Notes: generated by a model not told the origin, from the sequence alone. A stretch of 64,000 nucleotides of DNA from Sceloporus undulatus (GCF_019175285.1 NC_056528.1:43769090-43833089), one strand, 5' to 3'; shown: positions 20,094 to 31,100, counted from the first letter of the stretch. Program-made: numbers and translations.

Positions 20094-21740
20094 TTTCTGT
20101 TAAAGCCAAATGACAAGACAGCATTTTCCCCATTCCAAATCCTAAAGTTAACTGGACTGGCAATTTAATATTGTTCATCAATGGCAATGTGAGTTTTTTG
20201 CACTACCCCAGAAGACAGCAGGCAAATTGGGCACTGGGGTGAAAAGCACAAACAGCTCTCTCCTTTCAACACCTTGATAACATTTGTTGCCAGAGAAATC
20301 TGCTTAACAGTAAGGCCAGGGGAGGAAATTATATTCACATTATATTCATACATGAAAGGAGTGGGGTGTTTTGTCCTTTATATTAGGCACCCAAATGTCT
20401 TGAGCCATCTCTGTACACTGTACAAGTACAAAATGCATTTGGAAGTTATGTTTTCAGGTGTTCAAAATAGTAACAAGCAGTCAAAATTAAGACATCAAAT
20501 GGAAGTATTTATTTCACTTAGCTCAGCCCTGTATTTCTTCGTAAAATTAATATATTGTCCATATTCATAAATGACGTGGTGCAGACATTTCTACCTTTAT
20601 GATGGATTCCCATTCAAAAATATAAGATACTGTGACATCTTGTTCAGTTTGTGTAAAAGGACAAACTTTCCAGTCCTCAAATAGAGGGCATCATTTCTAA
20701 TAAGGATTGTCTGTTAGGGATGTGAAAATACGTTGGCATGATCCCCACTGCATTTCTTAGGATTGCACCAGCATTCTTGTTCTATCCCAGTTTACAAGAT
20801 TTTGCTACAAGTTGTATTAAAATGTGCACATACTTTTGTGTGCATTTTCTAAAAGTTTGTCTGAATCGAGCAATTTCCCCCACTTGTTTGAGCACATTTT
20901 AAAAAGAACAACAGGAGTGGGCAGTTGGCAGAAGTCAGGGGGACTGTGCTGATCATCCATTGAACATGTGGCAGGCAGAATTTCCCATGCCAACCTCTGT
21001 AGTGCCCATTTTTAATCTTCTGCAACAAATACCAGCCATGTTCCATTGGGGATGTGGGGTATTTGTTTTTGTACATATGCATGCACACCCTAGCAGTTTG
21101 AGACCCAGGAGTAACCTTTGAAAAAACAATGGAGGAAATCTAAAGAAATCAATTCCTTGTGCACTTTGGTTTTTAAAAAGCCTTTTCTGTGCCACTGGGA
21201 GAAGTAGTGCAATTTCTGCTATTATTCCCAGGGGATATGGGACCATTGGGGGTTGGGAGGGGGGGCACCACAGCACCTGAACAGACAGCTTTGGGGACAG
21301 CATAGGGCTTGGCTGTAGGCCATATGTCCCCACTCTCATTTTAAAATAGATGAATTTTTCATTGTGTGCATTTCTGCATGATTTTGCGTGCACTGATTTT
21401 TCTTTACGAAAAGCTGTACAAACCACAGAAACATATTTATTTTCAGGTGTATGTATGTGTGTGTGACAGAGAGAAAGAGTCATGTTTAACCATTCGTTTT
21501 TATGTTTGTGTGTAACAAGACTACAAAACGTCCCCAGGGCATATAGCTAGACTGGTTCTAAAATACCTCCCCAAAGATTTAGGAGAAAGGCTCCAAAGCA
21601 AAATGCTGCCTTCTGTCCCAGGGGCTTATATTTCACTCTGTACTACTGAAGAATTTAATTGACTGTGAAGCGGATGTCTGCCGTGACAAATGCTGTCATT
21701 TTCAGCATAGTCTGCTCTGTAGCACAGAGATGCTGGAGGA
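20094..21740. other. Intergenic, no gene recognised
   Basis: Low-information AT-rich sequence. A part at 21330-21430 shares TGTGCATTTCTGCATG-type wording with 1600-1700 and 37180-37470, suggesting an old dispersed repeat. An antisense frame at 20953-21483 has no recognisable domain. Confidence 0.4.
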
Positions 21741-21743
21741 TTA

Positions 21744-21935
21744 AATTGCTTTCAAATTGTGATTTCCTCTAGAATCAAAGCACACTTTGTAATAGAGGCA
21801 TGGGTCACATAAAGTGCATCCACATGGCAGAAATAATCTAGTTTGGCACCACTTTAACTGGCATTGCTCAATGCTATGGAATTCTGGGAAGTGTAGCCTG
21901 TTGTGGCACCAGAGCAGAGTTGAGTAGAGTACCCA
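21744..21935. repeat. Dispersed repeat, copy 1 of a pair
   Basis: GTGATTTCCTCTAGAATCAA..GTGCATCCACATGGCAGAAA..GGAATTCTGGGAAGTGTAG..TGTGGCACCAGAGCAGA. A same-orientation copy lies at 26754-26942. The pair flanks the death-domain gene. The GGAATTCTGGGA..TAG part is typical of amniote DNA-transposon relics. Confidence 0.7.
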
Positions 21936-22004
21936 GCTAATTGCGGGCAATTGGTTTATTGATTGTAAACCACTAGAGCAAAATTTCACAGGATTTTATC
22001 ACAC

Positions 22005-22281
22005 TGGGAAAATCGGGGGTTTAACCAGCAATTAACCCGTGAAAATTGCACAATCGCAATTAAAGATTTTCATACAAATTATGCTAAAAAAGCCATTATT
22101 CTGGGAATAATGAGGGAATAACAAGGCAATAAACAGCAACAAATCATTCATTGGATTTCCCCGTCAATGATTTGTTGCTGTTTATTGCCAGTGTATTCCC
22201 GGGATAATGGCACTTTAATGTCGACGTAGTGTGAAAAGTCTTAATCGTGATTCCACAATTTTCATGGGTTAATCGCTGGTT
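22005..22281. mobile_element. Foldback DNA element
   Basis: The arms GTTTAACCAGCAATTAACCC..GCAATAAACAGCAACAAATC and GATTTGTTGCTGTTTATTGC..GGGTTAATCGCTGG are reverse complements. They meet at about 22155. The element lies 320 bp upstream of the death-domain gene start. Confidence 0.75.
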
Positions 22282-22598
22282 TGTTTGTATGTGTGTATGT
22301 TTGTACACATGCATGGCCAAGATTGATGCTGTTCCAGATTTGATTCACTTGGACAGAGGAAAGCCTTTTGAGCTGACACAACCAGAAAACAGCACCACAG
22401 CAAACACTCCAATCACTGAGCAGGAGCTGTGAGCTTAGTTTATGATGTTTCACTGACCTCATAGAGCCCCCCTGGAGTAAGAGGAGAGTGGGAAGGAAGG
22501 AGACATAAGATGCTGGGCCAGGAACAGGCATAGCACACCAGCCAATCCAAGTGCTCAATGGCCAACCAAGATTGAGGCCGATCTTGATCCAAGGCATA

Positions 22599-23474
22599 AT
22601 GGCACTGCCAGTAATGACTCTCCTTCTGCTGGCAACATATACTGCTTACATTAATACGGCCATTCATGATCCGAAGACCACCATATTAAACGACGTATTA
22701 GAGTTCCTCAACCCTGAACAATGCCATGAGGTCTGCCTCACACTCACCATCCTGCCAAAGGATCGCCTCTCTCCAAGCCAACAGCAAGACATCTCCAACA
22801 TGGAGCAGTGCAAAGAAAGCCTCCACCACTGGCTGAAGATGCAGAGAAATGCTGTGGATTGGGATAGCCTGGCCCGAGCTTTCCGACAAATTGGGCGCCC
22901 TGACATCTCCCGGGAGCTGAAGAAGAGACTCCGTGAGAACAGGAGTTTGGAACCGAAATGGAGCCTGGAGGAGACTCAAACCAGGGAGGGGCCCAGGTCA
23001 GCTCTGCTCTGTGAAGAGGAAGCCCCCTTCCAGAGCACCCATCACAAACCCACCCAGAAGCGCCAGAGAACCTTACTGAAGGAAGAGTGCTGTGAGCCAA
23101 TGGCTTCCTTCCTGACATGGTTGTCGCTTTCTCTCCACAACCTGCCCAAGTATATTGGCCAAAATGCCAAGCTGCTCACTGCATTGAGCTTCTGTATCAT
23201 TTTGTTCTGGATGTTGCGTCAGTGCTTTTTGAGTGCTGACACCCCGCCTCGGGACAGAATTAACTACATAGTGATCTGTAACCGGATTATGGACGAAAAT
23301 GACACACAGGATCTGGATGACTCAGAGGAGGAGGAATGGGAGAATGCAGAAGAAGAAGGAGGAGGAGGAGGAGGAGGAGGAGGAGAAGAAGAAGAAGAAG
23401 AAGAAGAAGAAGAAGAAGAAGAAGAAGAAGAAGAAGAAGAAGATGATGATTCACTCTTTGAACAAATGCAGTGA
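22599..23474 (+). CDS. Transmembrane death-domain protein, TMDD1-like, single exon
   Basis: An open frame of 291 codons. The ATG at 22599 has A at -3 and G at +4; the next in-frame stop upstream is at 22506. Residues 1-21 form a signal peptide or leader helix (MALPVMTLLLLATYTAYINT). Residues about 28-118 look like a death-fold domain, with LHHWLKMQRNAVDWDSLARA followed by FRQIGRPDISREL as helices 4-6. A basic linker (HKPTQKRQR) precedes one membrane helix at about 191-211. The tail is NRIMDENDTQDLDDSEEEE, then nine Gly and a long Glu run, ending DDDSLFEQMQ. By memory it most resembles transmembrane and death-domain protein 1; I could not search. An ATTAAA signal lies 22 bp after the stop. A real single-exon gene or a young retrocopy both fit. 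Confidence 0.75.
   Translation: MALPVMTLLLLATYTAYINTAIHDPKTTILNDVLEFLNPEQCHEVCLTLTILPKDRLSPSQQQDISNMEQCKESLHHWLKMQRNAVDWDSLARAFRQIGRPDISRELKKRLRENRSLEPKWSLEETQTREGPRSALLCEEEAPFQSTHHKPTQKRQRTLLKEECCEPMASFLTWLSLSLHNLPKYIGQNAKLLTALSFCIILFWMLRQCFLSADTPPRDRINYIVICNRIMDENDTQDLDDSEEEEWENAEEEGGGGGGGGGEEEEEEEEEEEEEEEEEEEDDDSLFEQMQ
23361..23450 (+). repeat. Coding (GGA)n/(GAA)n microsatellite
   Basis: Nine GGA-type codons then a long run of GAA codons, ending in GATGATGAT. In frame it gives poly-Gly, poly-Glu and Asp3 in the tail of the death-domain protein. Length is probably polymorphic. Confidence 0.9.
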
Positions 23475-23495
23475 AACATGAGATAAACTGATCAA

Positions 23496-23501
23496 ATTAA
23501 A
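23496..23501 (+). other. Candidate polyadenylation signal of the death-domain gene
   Basis: ATTAAA begins 22 bases after the TGA. It is followed by TGTATGCACTTGTGGATCTT, a GT-rich downstream stretch. It would give a very short 3' UTR. Confidence 0.45.
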
Positions 23502-23570
23502 TGTATGCACTTGTGGATCTTTGGTTGGAGCTCAGCCCAGCAATTTACCTTGGGCACAGCTTAACACAGT

Positions 23571-24082
23571 GATGGCCAAGTGCCTAGACTAAAAGGTCTT
23601 CTGGAACTTCCGGTGCCAAGGGCAAGATTTCTGCCCTCCAGAGACAGAACTTTTAATCTCCAAGGGCAGGACTTCCACCCTCTGGGGGTGGGACTTCTTC
23701 CCCCGCCCTTCTGGGCCTTCAGATGCCTCTGCAGAGAGCTGAAAGCCTGGGGTGCAAGGGAAGAAGACGAGGAACAGGTGCATGCTTCTTCTTCCTCCTT
23801 CCCCTATGCCATTCCTGGCCTCCAGCTGCCTCCACAGAGGCAACTGGAGGCCAGGGAGGGTCTGGAAGGAGGAGGAAGAGGCATGCACCTCTTCCTCTTC
23901 CTCCCTCACACTGTCCCTGGTGTCCAGCTGCCTCCAAAGAGACAGCTGAAAGCAGGGGAGGGTTGAGAAGCAGTAGAAACAGGCGCACACTTCTTCTTCC
24001 TCCTCTCACCTCTGTGTGCTGGGGGAAATGGCATTGCGTGCCATCTTTGGCATGCGTGCCATAGGTTTGCCATCACAGGCTT
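23571..24082 (-). mobile_element. hAT-like non-autonomous element with internal tandem repeat
   Basis: The ends CAGTGATGGCCAAGTGCC and CATAGGTTTGCCATCACAG are inverted hAT-type termini. The interior carries about 2.5 copies of a ~103-bp GC-rich unit: a (G)CATGC/GCACAC start, a TTCTTCTTCC tract and a CAGCTGCCTCCA block. It belongs to the family at 26306, 56862 and 62983. It is inserted 100 bp after the death-domain gene. Confidence 0.75.
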
Positions 24083-24179
24083 AACACATTTGCCTGAATA
24101 CAGTTGCTCATCTCAACTAGTATGGACCCATTGCATCGATGAAATTCCCTGGAGAGTTAACTTACCAAGTTTCCATTGA

Positions 24180-24917
24180 CCTGATCCCCCATAGATGGGG
24201 GACACTTGGCATAAGGAGACTATGTGTGGAAGGGATCTAGGAGTCCTAGTAGGCCACAAGTTGAACATGAGTCAACAGTGTGATGCGGCAGCTAAAAAAG
24301 GCCAATATGATTTTAGGCTGCATCAGTAGAAGTATTGTGTCTAGATCAAAGGAAGTAATAGTGCCACTCTATTCTGCTCTGATCAGGCCTTACCTGGAAT
24401 AGTAGTTTTGGGCACCACAGCTAAAAAAGGATGTTGACAAGCTGGAGCATGTCCAAAGGAGGGTGACTAAAATGGTGAAGGGTCTGAAAACCATGCACTA
24501 TGAGGAACAATTGAGGGAGCTGGGTATGTTTAGCCTGAAAAAGAGATGGTTAAGAGGTGATATGATAGCCCTGTTTAAATATTTGAATGGATGTCATATT
24601 GAGGATGGAGCAAACTTGTTTTCTACTGCTCCAGAGAATAAGACCCATAACAATGGATGCAAGCTACAGAAAAAAGAGATTCCATCTCAACATTAGGAAG
24701 AACATCCGTTCCTGACAGTAAGTGCTGTTCAACAGTGGGACACAGTCCCTCAGGGTGTGGTGGAGTCTCCATCCTTAGAGGTCTTTAAATAGAGACTGGA
24801 TGGACATATGTCAATGGGGATGCTTTGATTGAGAGTTTCTGCATGGCAGGGGGGGGTTTCGACTGGATGGTCCTTCTGGTCTCTTCCAACTCCTTCTGGT
24901 CTTTTCCAATTCTATGA
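24180..24917 (+). mobile_element. CR1 LINE, 3' 0.7 kb
   Basis: Decayed CR1 ORF2 C-terminus: a [14 protein letters not shown]-like frame, then [26 protein letters not shown] and NGCKLQKKEIPSQ. It ends with the CTTCCAATTCTATGATGG tail. Confidence 0.88.
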
Positions 24918-25245
24918 TGGTTTTGCTCTGCTTGAGATGAAGAATTGGATTTAGGCCAGTAGATGTTCAGAAAATGCATTCCAATGTTCTGTCAGCTGAT
25001 AAGTCAGTAGGAGCATGTGAGAAGCTTTTCTGGCTACAACCTGGCAAAAGGGATACACACCAGTCATTTTAAAAAATTGTATACTTTGGCTATTGACAGC
25101 AATCTTGTGTTAAATAATGTACCAATGTGGCAAGGCTGGGTGTGAACTAAGCAATAACTAATTATGTCCATTCAGTATGACACAAAAGCTCAGCTGGCAT
25201 AGTGTGAACTGCAGACAAGGCAAAGACTGGTCATTATCTTGCAAC

Positions 25246-25786
25246 CAGTAGCATCACCAGGTTTGATTATAGCTGGTGTGGCGGGGCTATGGGGGGGGGG
25301 CACAGCTGTGGCCTGCTTCAACCTCCCCTCCCAATGTCTTGCTCACATGCCAGCCCTCCTTGGTCCAACATGGTGGCCTCCCTTGCCTCCCCCACTTGCT
25401 TGCGCACTCGTCCACCCGTCCAGGGTGCAAGGCACATATGGCAGCGGGAAGGGACAGAATATGAGCCACCTCAGCTCCCTTGGTGAGAGAGCCAGGACAG
25501 TGGTGAAGCCACAAAGTACTCAACCATCTTCAGCCACCATCCCAGCTCCCTCCTGGAGAAAGCTGGGATGGCGGTGAAGCCATGAGGAGCATGCCCAGCC
25601 CTCTACCACCTTCATTGCCACCTCAGCTCCCTTCATGGGGAGACAGCCAGGGTGGCAGCAAAGCCACAGGGGGCATTCCCACATACACCCCATAGCAGGA
25701 AGACTTGACTGGGTGTCACCCCTTCTCTGGGGTGTCATCTGCTGTGCTCTGCACCTCCGCACCCATCTAGTGATGCCACAACTTGC
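25246..25786. mobile_element. hAT-like non-autonomous element, GC-rich
   Basis: Imperfect inverted ends AGTAGCATCACCAGGTTT and ACCCATCTAGTGATGCCAC. Near the right end is the GGGTGTCACCCCTTCTCTGG subterminal block known from TGGCGTCACTAGG-type hAT elements. Frames inside are compositional only. Confidence 0.65.
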
Positions 25787-25885
25787 AGCCTAACACAGTA
25801 GAGCACATCGAGCCATTAAGTGCTGCAAGCAGGAGAAAGTGAAAATCATTAACATAATAACATCAACAAAAGCAACACATTTAAG

Positions 25886-26257
25886 TCAAGGGTGTAGCTA
25901 CAGAGGGAGGGAACAAAATGAGGTCACTGAACCTCCAAATGAAAAGTATGCCTCCTCAATGCAATTTTCTGCAATCCTTTAATTTCTAGCCTTGAGGAGA
26001 GTAAGATATTGAAATTCATTGACACCTTGAACTCTTCCATTTGCTGTGTACACATTTCGTTGTTAACTTTGTCCGCCACTTTTCTTTGGATGCCTAACCT
26101 GTGTTTCGGCAGACTCAGTTGAAGTTTTAAGTTACTGCAATGCTAGACATTTGGGGAGTGAATGGAAATTTCATTTTGGGAAGGTAGAATTCTTATTTTT
26201 TGGTGGAGGAGGGGCACAATGTCTGATTTCATCACCACCCCATCACTACACCCCTGT
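25886..26257. mobile_element. hAT-like non-autonomous element
   Basis: CAAGGGTGTAGCTACAGAGG at the left and CATCACTACACCCCTG at the right are inverted CAGGGGTGTAG-type termini. The interior is non-coding. Confidence 0.65.
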
Positions 26258-26305
26258 ATGATGGAAATCATAATGTCTAAAATCTAGTGGTGCTACAGAT
26301 CTCAT

Positions 26306-26755
26306 ACAACAGCCATGGTGAACCCATGGCATGCATGCCAGAGATGGCATGCAGCACCCCCTCTGTGGGCATGCAAGGCCATTGGTGAGTGGAGGGAAGG
26401 AGGGAAGGAGAGCAGGGAGGAAGAAGAGGAGGAGGAGGTAGTGGCACCTGCCCCATGCCTCTAGCCAACCGCCCACCACCAGTGAGAGCCAGAAGGAGAG
26501 AGGAAAAGGAGGAGAAGGAAGAGGAGAAGGCAGAGGAAGTGTTGGCAGTGTGGCATTTCATCAGAGGGGGGTTTGCTATTGCTAGCCTGAGGCTGAGAAA
26601 ATGTGACTTGGGTTTTTTCCCCTGGAGGTCCCAGCACCAGAAGTCCATCCCCCTGAAGTCTCCCTGCTGGCACCGGGTGACACTCGGTGCAGGAACACCA
26701 CTGAGTTTGGGCACTTGGTCTCTGAAAGGTTTGCCATCACTTTGCTAGAGAATAA
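26306..26755 (+). mobile_element. hAT-like non-autonomous element, same family as 23571-24082
   Basis: Starts GGTGAACCCATGGCATGCAT and ends GGCACTTGGTCTCTGAAAGG followed by TTTGCCATCACT. The interior is purine-rich GGA/GAA sequence that yields spurious long frames on both strands. Confidence 0.75.
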
Positions 26756-26942
26756 AATTGCTTTTAAGCTGTGATTTCTGCTAGAATCAAGGAACACTTT
26801 GTAGTGGAGGCACTGGGGTCACATATGGTGCGTCCACACAGCAGAATTAATCCAGTTTGACACTGCTTTCCATGGCTCAATCCTATGCAATTCTGGGAAC
26901 TATAGTTTGTTGTGGCACCAGAGCAGAACTCACAAAGGCATC
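26754..26942. repeat. Dispersed repeat, copy 2 of a pair
   Basis: GTGATTTCTGCTAGAATCAA..GTGCGTCCACACAGCAGAAT..GCAATTCTGGGAACTATAG..TGTGGCACCAGAGCAGA matches 21744-21935 along its length with about one difference in four bases. Confidence 0.7.
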
Positions 26943-27820
26943 ATTATACATAAAAATGTATTTTTCTCGAGAAATTTCAATAATCTAATAATATATGAAG
27001 CAACAAAAGGACTACATTTAAGTTAGAAGTGGATAAAGGTAAACAGATGCATTATGCTAAACAGACTGTAATTTAGGAAGGACAAACAATGTTACTATAA
27101 CATAGGTAGTTATTAATTGACTCGGATCATCTAGAAGATAAGAACGTGGGATGGAAGATAAACTTTGGTCATTTATTTACTGTAAAACAATTGTGTAAGA
27201 CAATGATGTTGTAATTTTAATACAAAGTGGGGAGGCGTTAGGGTTGATGATGTAATTTAAAATTAATTTTAAAAATTTAAAATTGTATTTTAAGATACAT
27301 ATGCTTCGAAATGCACACTTTGAAAACAAATTGCAGATGAACGCAGAAATGAAGAGAAACACGATTATGAATAAACACATGTAAAACAGCCAAGACTAGA
27401 AACAGTTAGCCTTCCTCCAGATTATTTATTTATTCCTCTGTGCACTGGTTGTGGTGGTACAGAAGTGCAGGATCCTACTAGGATGATAGTCCCGTGGAGA
27501 GTCCAAAAGCGCAGGTGGCTCTGTTGCTCTAAAACGGTTTCTAGGAGGAACAGATCTTTGCTAAAGCCACCCTCGATCACAGGCATACCTCAGTTTCCCA
27601 TGCTCCCAGTTGCTGTGGGAGCCAAAGTTAACTCAGAGGGATCAGAGCCATCTGTTGCGGGTGCATGCGTGGGGTCCATTTTAGCCTTTCAACCCATAGC
27701 AGCACCCCTATTAGTGCCCCGAGATGCTTTTGTTTTAAATTCAGTAATTGCTGGGTTTAGGCTTAAATAAACGAATCTCATATATTTTTGCTCCTACACC
27801 CCATATGCTTATATTTTACA
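26943..27820. other. Intergenic region upstream of SMIM9
   Basis: AT-rich to about 27430, then more balanced sequence. A possible splice acceptor (ATGCTTATATTTTACAG, ending 27821) could define a 5' untranslated part of the first SMIM9 coding exon. No other gene was seen. Confidence 0.4.
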
Positions 27821-27929
27821 GATTCTTCCAGACCCAAATAGAGCGATTTGCGCAACTGTAAGAGGTTTTGTTGTGTACCGGCCAGAGAAGCAAGTAGGTG
27901 GCATTACACTTGTGTGACGCAAGAAAGCC

Positions 27930-28152
27930 ATGGATCTAATTTGGAAAGAAATGGCATGTCTCCATATGCTGTGCCTAGTGGTTTTTGCATCCTGCACCCA
28001 GGGCAATGACAGGGCTGAGCTGACATCCCCTGCATTTGATGCTGTTTACAGGTTTAGAAGGCTCATCACACAGAAGCAGCTCAGAAGCCATTTTCTGTCA
28101 CTGCAGAAGAATGCAAAGCAAAGAGAGCAAGACACAGGCCACAAAATCCACC
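27930..28152 (+). CDS. SMIM9: SMIM9 coding exon 1
   Basis: Start ATG with G at -3 and G at +4; a second in-frame ATG at codon 8 is also possible. Encodes the signal peptide and a basic, Gln-rich ectodomain ending GHKIH. The donor is CACC|gtgaga, phase 1. Confidence 0.82.
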
Positions 28153-31100
28153 GTGAGATTTTAATTTTTTTTCTTTAAATAGCCCCACTGATGGCAGTAT
28201 CAGCAAGTAGGAAGGGCTCATTTTGTAAGGAAAACAAAACCCCCAAACAAGAATAACAACTACCCTCCTATTTTGAATCCCATTCTGACCAACAACTTGC
28301 TTATTGGAGGATCCATGCTTAGTAGTATGTTCTGTCGTGGCATAAATTAGACTGAAGGCTCAGTTTATGATATCCAGGTTCTCAGGCATCAGTTTGAAGG
28401 ATGTATGTATGATTGTTTTTGCAACAGATTCTGAAGAATCCATAAGGGATGCAAGTATTTTCACACTTGTATGGTTTTGGATGCAGGACCTTAAAGTAAC
28501 ACCACATGCTGTAGACTGTATTTCTGAGGACAGCAATGGCAAACCACCTCTGAGTATTCCTTGCCTAGGAAATTCATGGGGTCACTATAAGCCAGCCGGT
28601 GATTTGAAGGCAACTATGTACACACACAACTGGAGATGCGGTGGCTTAGTGGTTAAGATGCCAGTTCTGATGGTTGGAAGATCAGAAGGTTGGCAGTTTG
28701 AGACCTGAGTGCTGCATGAAGGGGTGAGCTCCTGTCACTAGTCCCAGCTTCTGCCAACCTAGCAGTTCGAAAGCATGCAAATGCAAGTATAGATAGATAG
28801 GTATCACTTAAGTGGGAAGGTAACAGCATTTGGTGCAGTCCTGTTGCCCACATGACCACCAGAGCAGTCCTTGGACAATGCTGGCTTTTCAGCTTAGAAA
28901 CGGAGATGAGCACCAACCCCTGCAGTCGGTTATGAGGGACTACCTTTACCTTTAAGCAAACACATAGGGCAAAAAAATGAAGCCATAGTTACTACGTCTA
29001 GTTAAGCCAGCTGCCCCACATTTGGGCTACTGCTTGGTTTCAAATGGTTTAGAAAAAAAGTACAGAATTCCATAAATCCCAGTGATATGTTTTACCTTTC
29101 CTAGTCCATGATTAATCCATCTCACTGGGAAATGTGTTGACTTAGGAACACACACAGGCAGATCCTCTTGCAGCCCTTCCATTTGTCCTTTCAGAGAAAG
29201 CCATTCCCTTTTGTGCCTTCCTGTCTTTGGCACTGAAAAGCATCCTGTCTCCCCTGTTGTCTCTGCAGGCATCCGCCGGTCCTGGCTGTCAGACTACCTG
29301 GATGATCTTTGGTCTCACATCTACAATTCCTTCCCCAGAGGTGCTTTGTATGCCTTCCCGGTTGCTTTGGTGATCATGTTTCTTCTTTGCTGTGCCACGT
29401 AAGTGGGTAGCGGAATAGGTATTAACATGAACCTCTATCAGTGTTGTGACAAGTGATTTATAATATGTTTTCCTTTAACACATAGGTTTTCATCTATACC
29501 ACAATTGATAGGCATGCTTCAGCAATAATTATTTTTCATGCAAATTGGTTAAATCCCATGCAGAAATGGGATTTTAAAATCTGCGTTTGCGAGTTGTTCT
29601 TCAGATGTGTTGGCATCAATGAGAAATAACGCGACATTAATCCCAATGCAAAGTCGACAAAACACACTCCTTACTTTCAGAAAGTACCCACTTTTGTGGG
29701 TATCTCCCCACTTTAAATCAAGTTTGTGCACGGGACCCATCCCATGCGATATTAAACCCCATTGTGGATTTTAAATGGATGTGAAAGGAGAAAAGCAGTT
29801 TTAACCGTTACAATACCATTTGGAACTCTCAGTGCAATGAACCAAAAGAAGTCTACGTCACACAGCTTTGCAGGCAGAATCCACTGCAGCATCACACCAA
29901 GATAATAGCAGCAGCACCTTTAAGAAGAAAAATAGAGGCTGAGAAGATCCTACAACGGAGCTTGGGCTGCAGAAATCTCTGCATGTGGTTATGCGTTGAC
30001 TGCACCTTGCACTGAGTGGCAGTACAACTGAATCCACATGAAAAAATGCCACCAAATGCACAGCCATGTCTCTTAGACAATTTGCATGTGCACTGACTCC
30101 GTTCTCCAGGTGCAAGACACTGCCTAGTATTAGAACTGGTTTCTTTCCTACTTATGTTACTGAACAGAACCCTAGACCTCTGACCTAAAATCCTTCCTTG
30201 ATGTCAGGACTGAACAGCCTCTCTGATTTTATCTTCTGCAATTCAAGAAACAGACTTTCTGTGGATGTCATAAGATGCCCTGGCTCAACCTTGCTCAGTT
30301 AGTCTGTCTCTTTGCAACAGTCATGTTCAGCCCGCCTGCTATTTCAGTGGCAGGCTTCAAATAACATACTTTTAGAGACAGGAAGAAACACACAGCTAGA
30401 CAGAGGAAACCTGTTTTGAAATATAACACCCACAAACCTCTACAGAGGCAGCAAAGCAAAACACATCTCCAGTGTCAAAGATCACTCCAGACCACCTAAG
30501 TAACTTGAGGTCAAGAAGAACACCATAATACAATAATAGCTTTTCGTGTTATTTTTGGAAATGTCAATGACAGCTCTGAAATAAATGTGGATCGTCAGAG
30601 CAGCTCGCTTTCCCAAAAATGTGCTTAATCATGGATTATATTTAACTCTCTCTGAAGTAGCACCGTTTGATTTTCTTCCAAACCAGATTTCAGTCCTGCA
30701 TGGTCTGGAGGGAGTTAGTTCAATGAAGAACTAACTGCCTTTGCTATTCTTCTGGATGTAAATAATGGGGTAGTGGAAGCAGGAGATGCTTAAATGCCCT
30801 ATAAGCACCACATGCCATCTGATCTTGGAAGCTACACAGGTTCAGCTCTGGTTAGTACTTGGATGGGAGACCACCAACAAGTACCGGCTGCATTTCAGAG
30901 AAAGGAACTGGCAAAACCACCTCTAAGTATTCCTTGCCTAAGAAAGCCCTATGAAATGAATGGGGTTGCCATAAGTCAACAGGCAACTTGAAGTAACACA
31001 CATGGAGGATCCAGATCTTAGTCCAAAGCCCTGAGTCTTTTTTATTAGCAGGGACAAATACATCTACCACTTCTGCAGTGCGTTTTTGGACCCTTGCGAC

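Noticed and set aside
20953-21483. 176-codon antisense frame
   Set aside because: No recognisable domain, repeat-like AT-rich sequence, and no supporting exon or promoter signals.
23264-23479. Antisense frame with poly-Ser and poly-Pro
   Set aside because: It is the reverse reading of the GGA/GAA repeat in the death-domain gene.
23589-24064. Overlapping 100-133 codon frames with repeated Leu/Ser-rich units
   Set aside because: They reflect the 103-bp internal tandem repeat of a hAT-like element, not a protein.
26277-26748. Long frames on both strands in a GC/GA-rich block
   Set aside because: They lie wholly inside a hAT-like non-autonomous element; composition explains their length.
28040-28060. 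Earlier SMIM9 exon 1 donor at ACAG|GTTTAG
   Set aside because: It is a weak donor and its phase does not join exon 2 in the conserved frame; CACC|gtgaga does.
30795-30890. A 5S rRNA gene
   Set aside because: Similarity to 5S is clear but diverged, and the sequence continues into a SINE body shared with 28535-28625.
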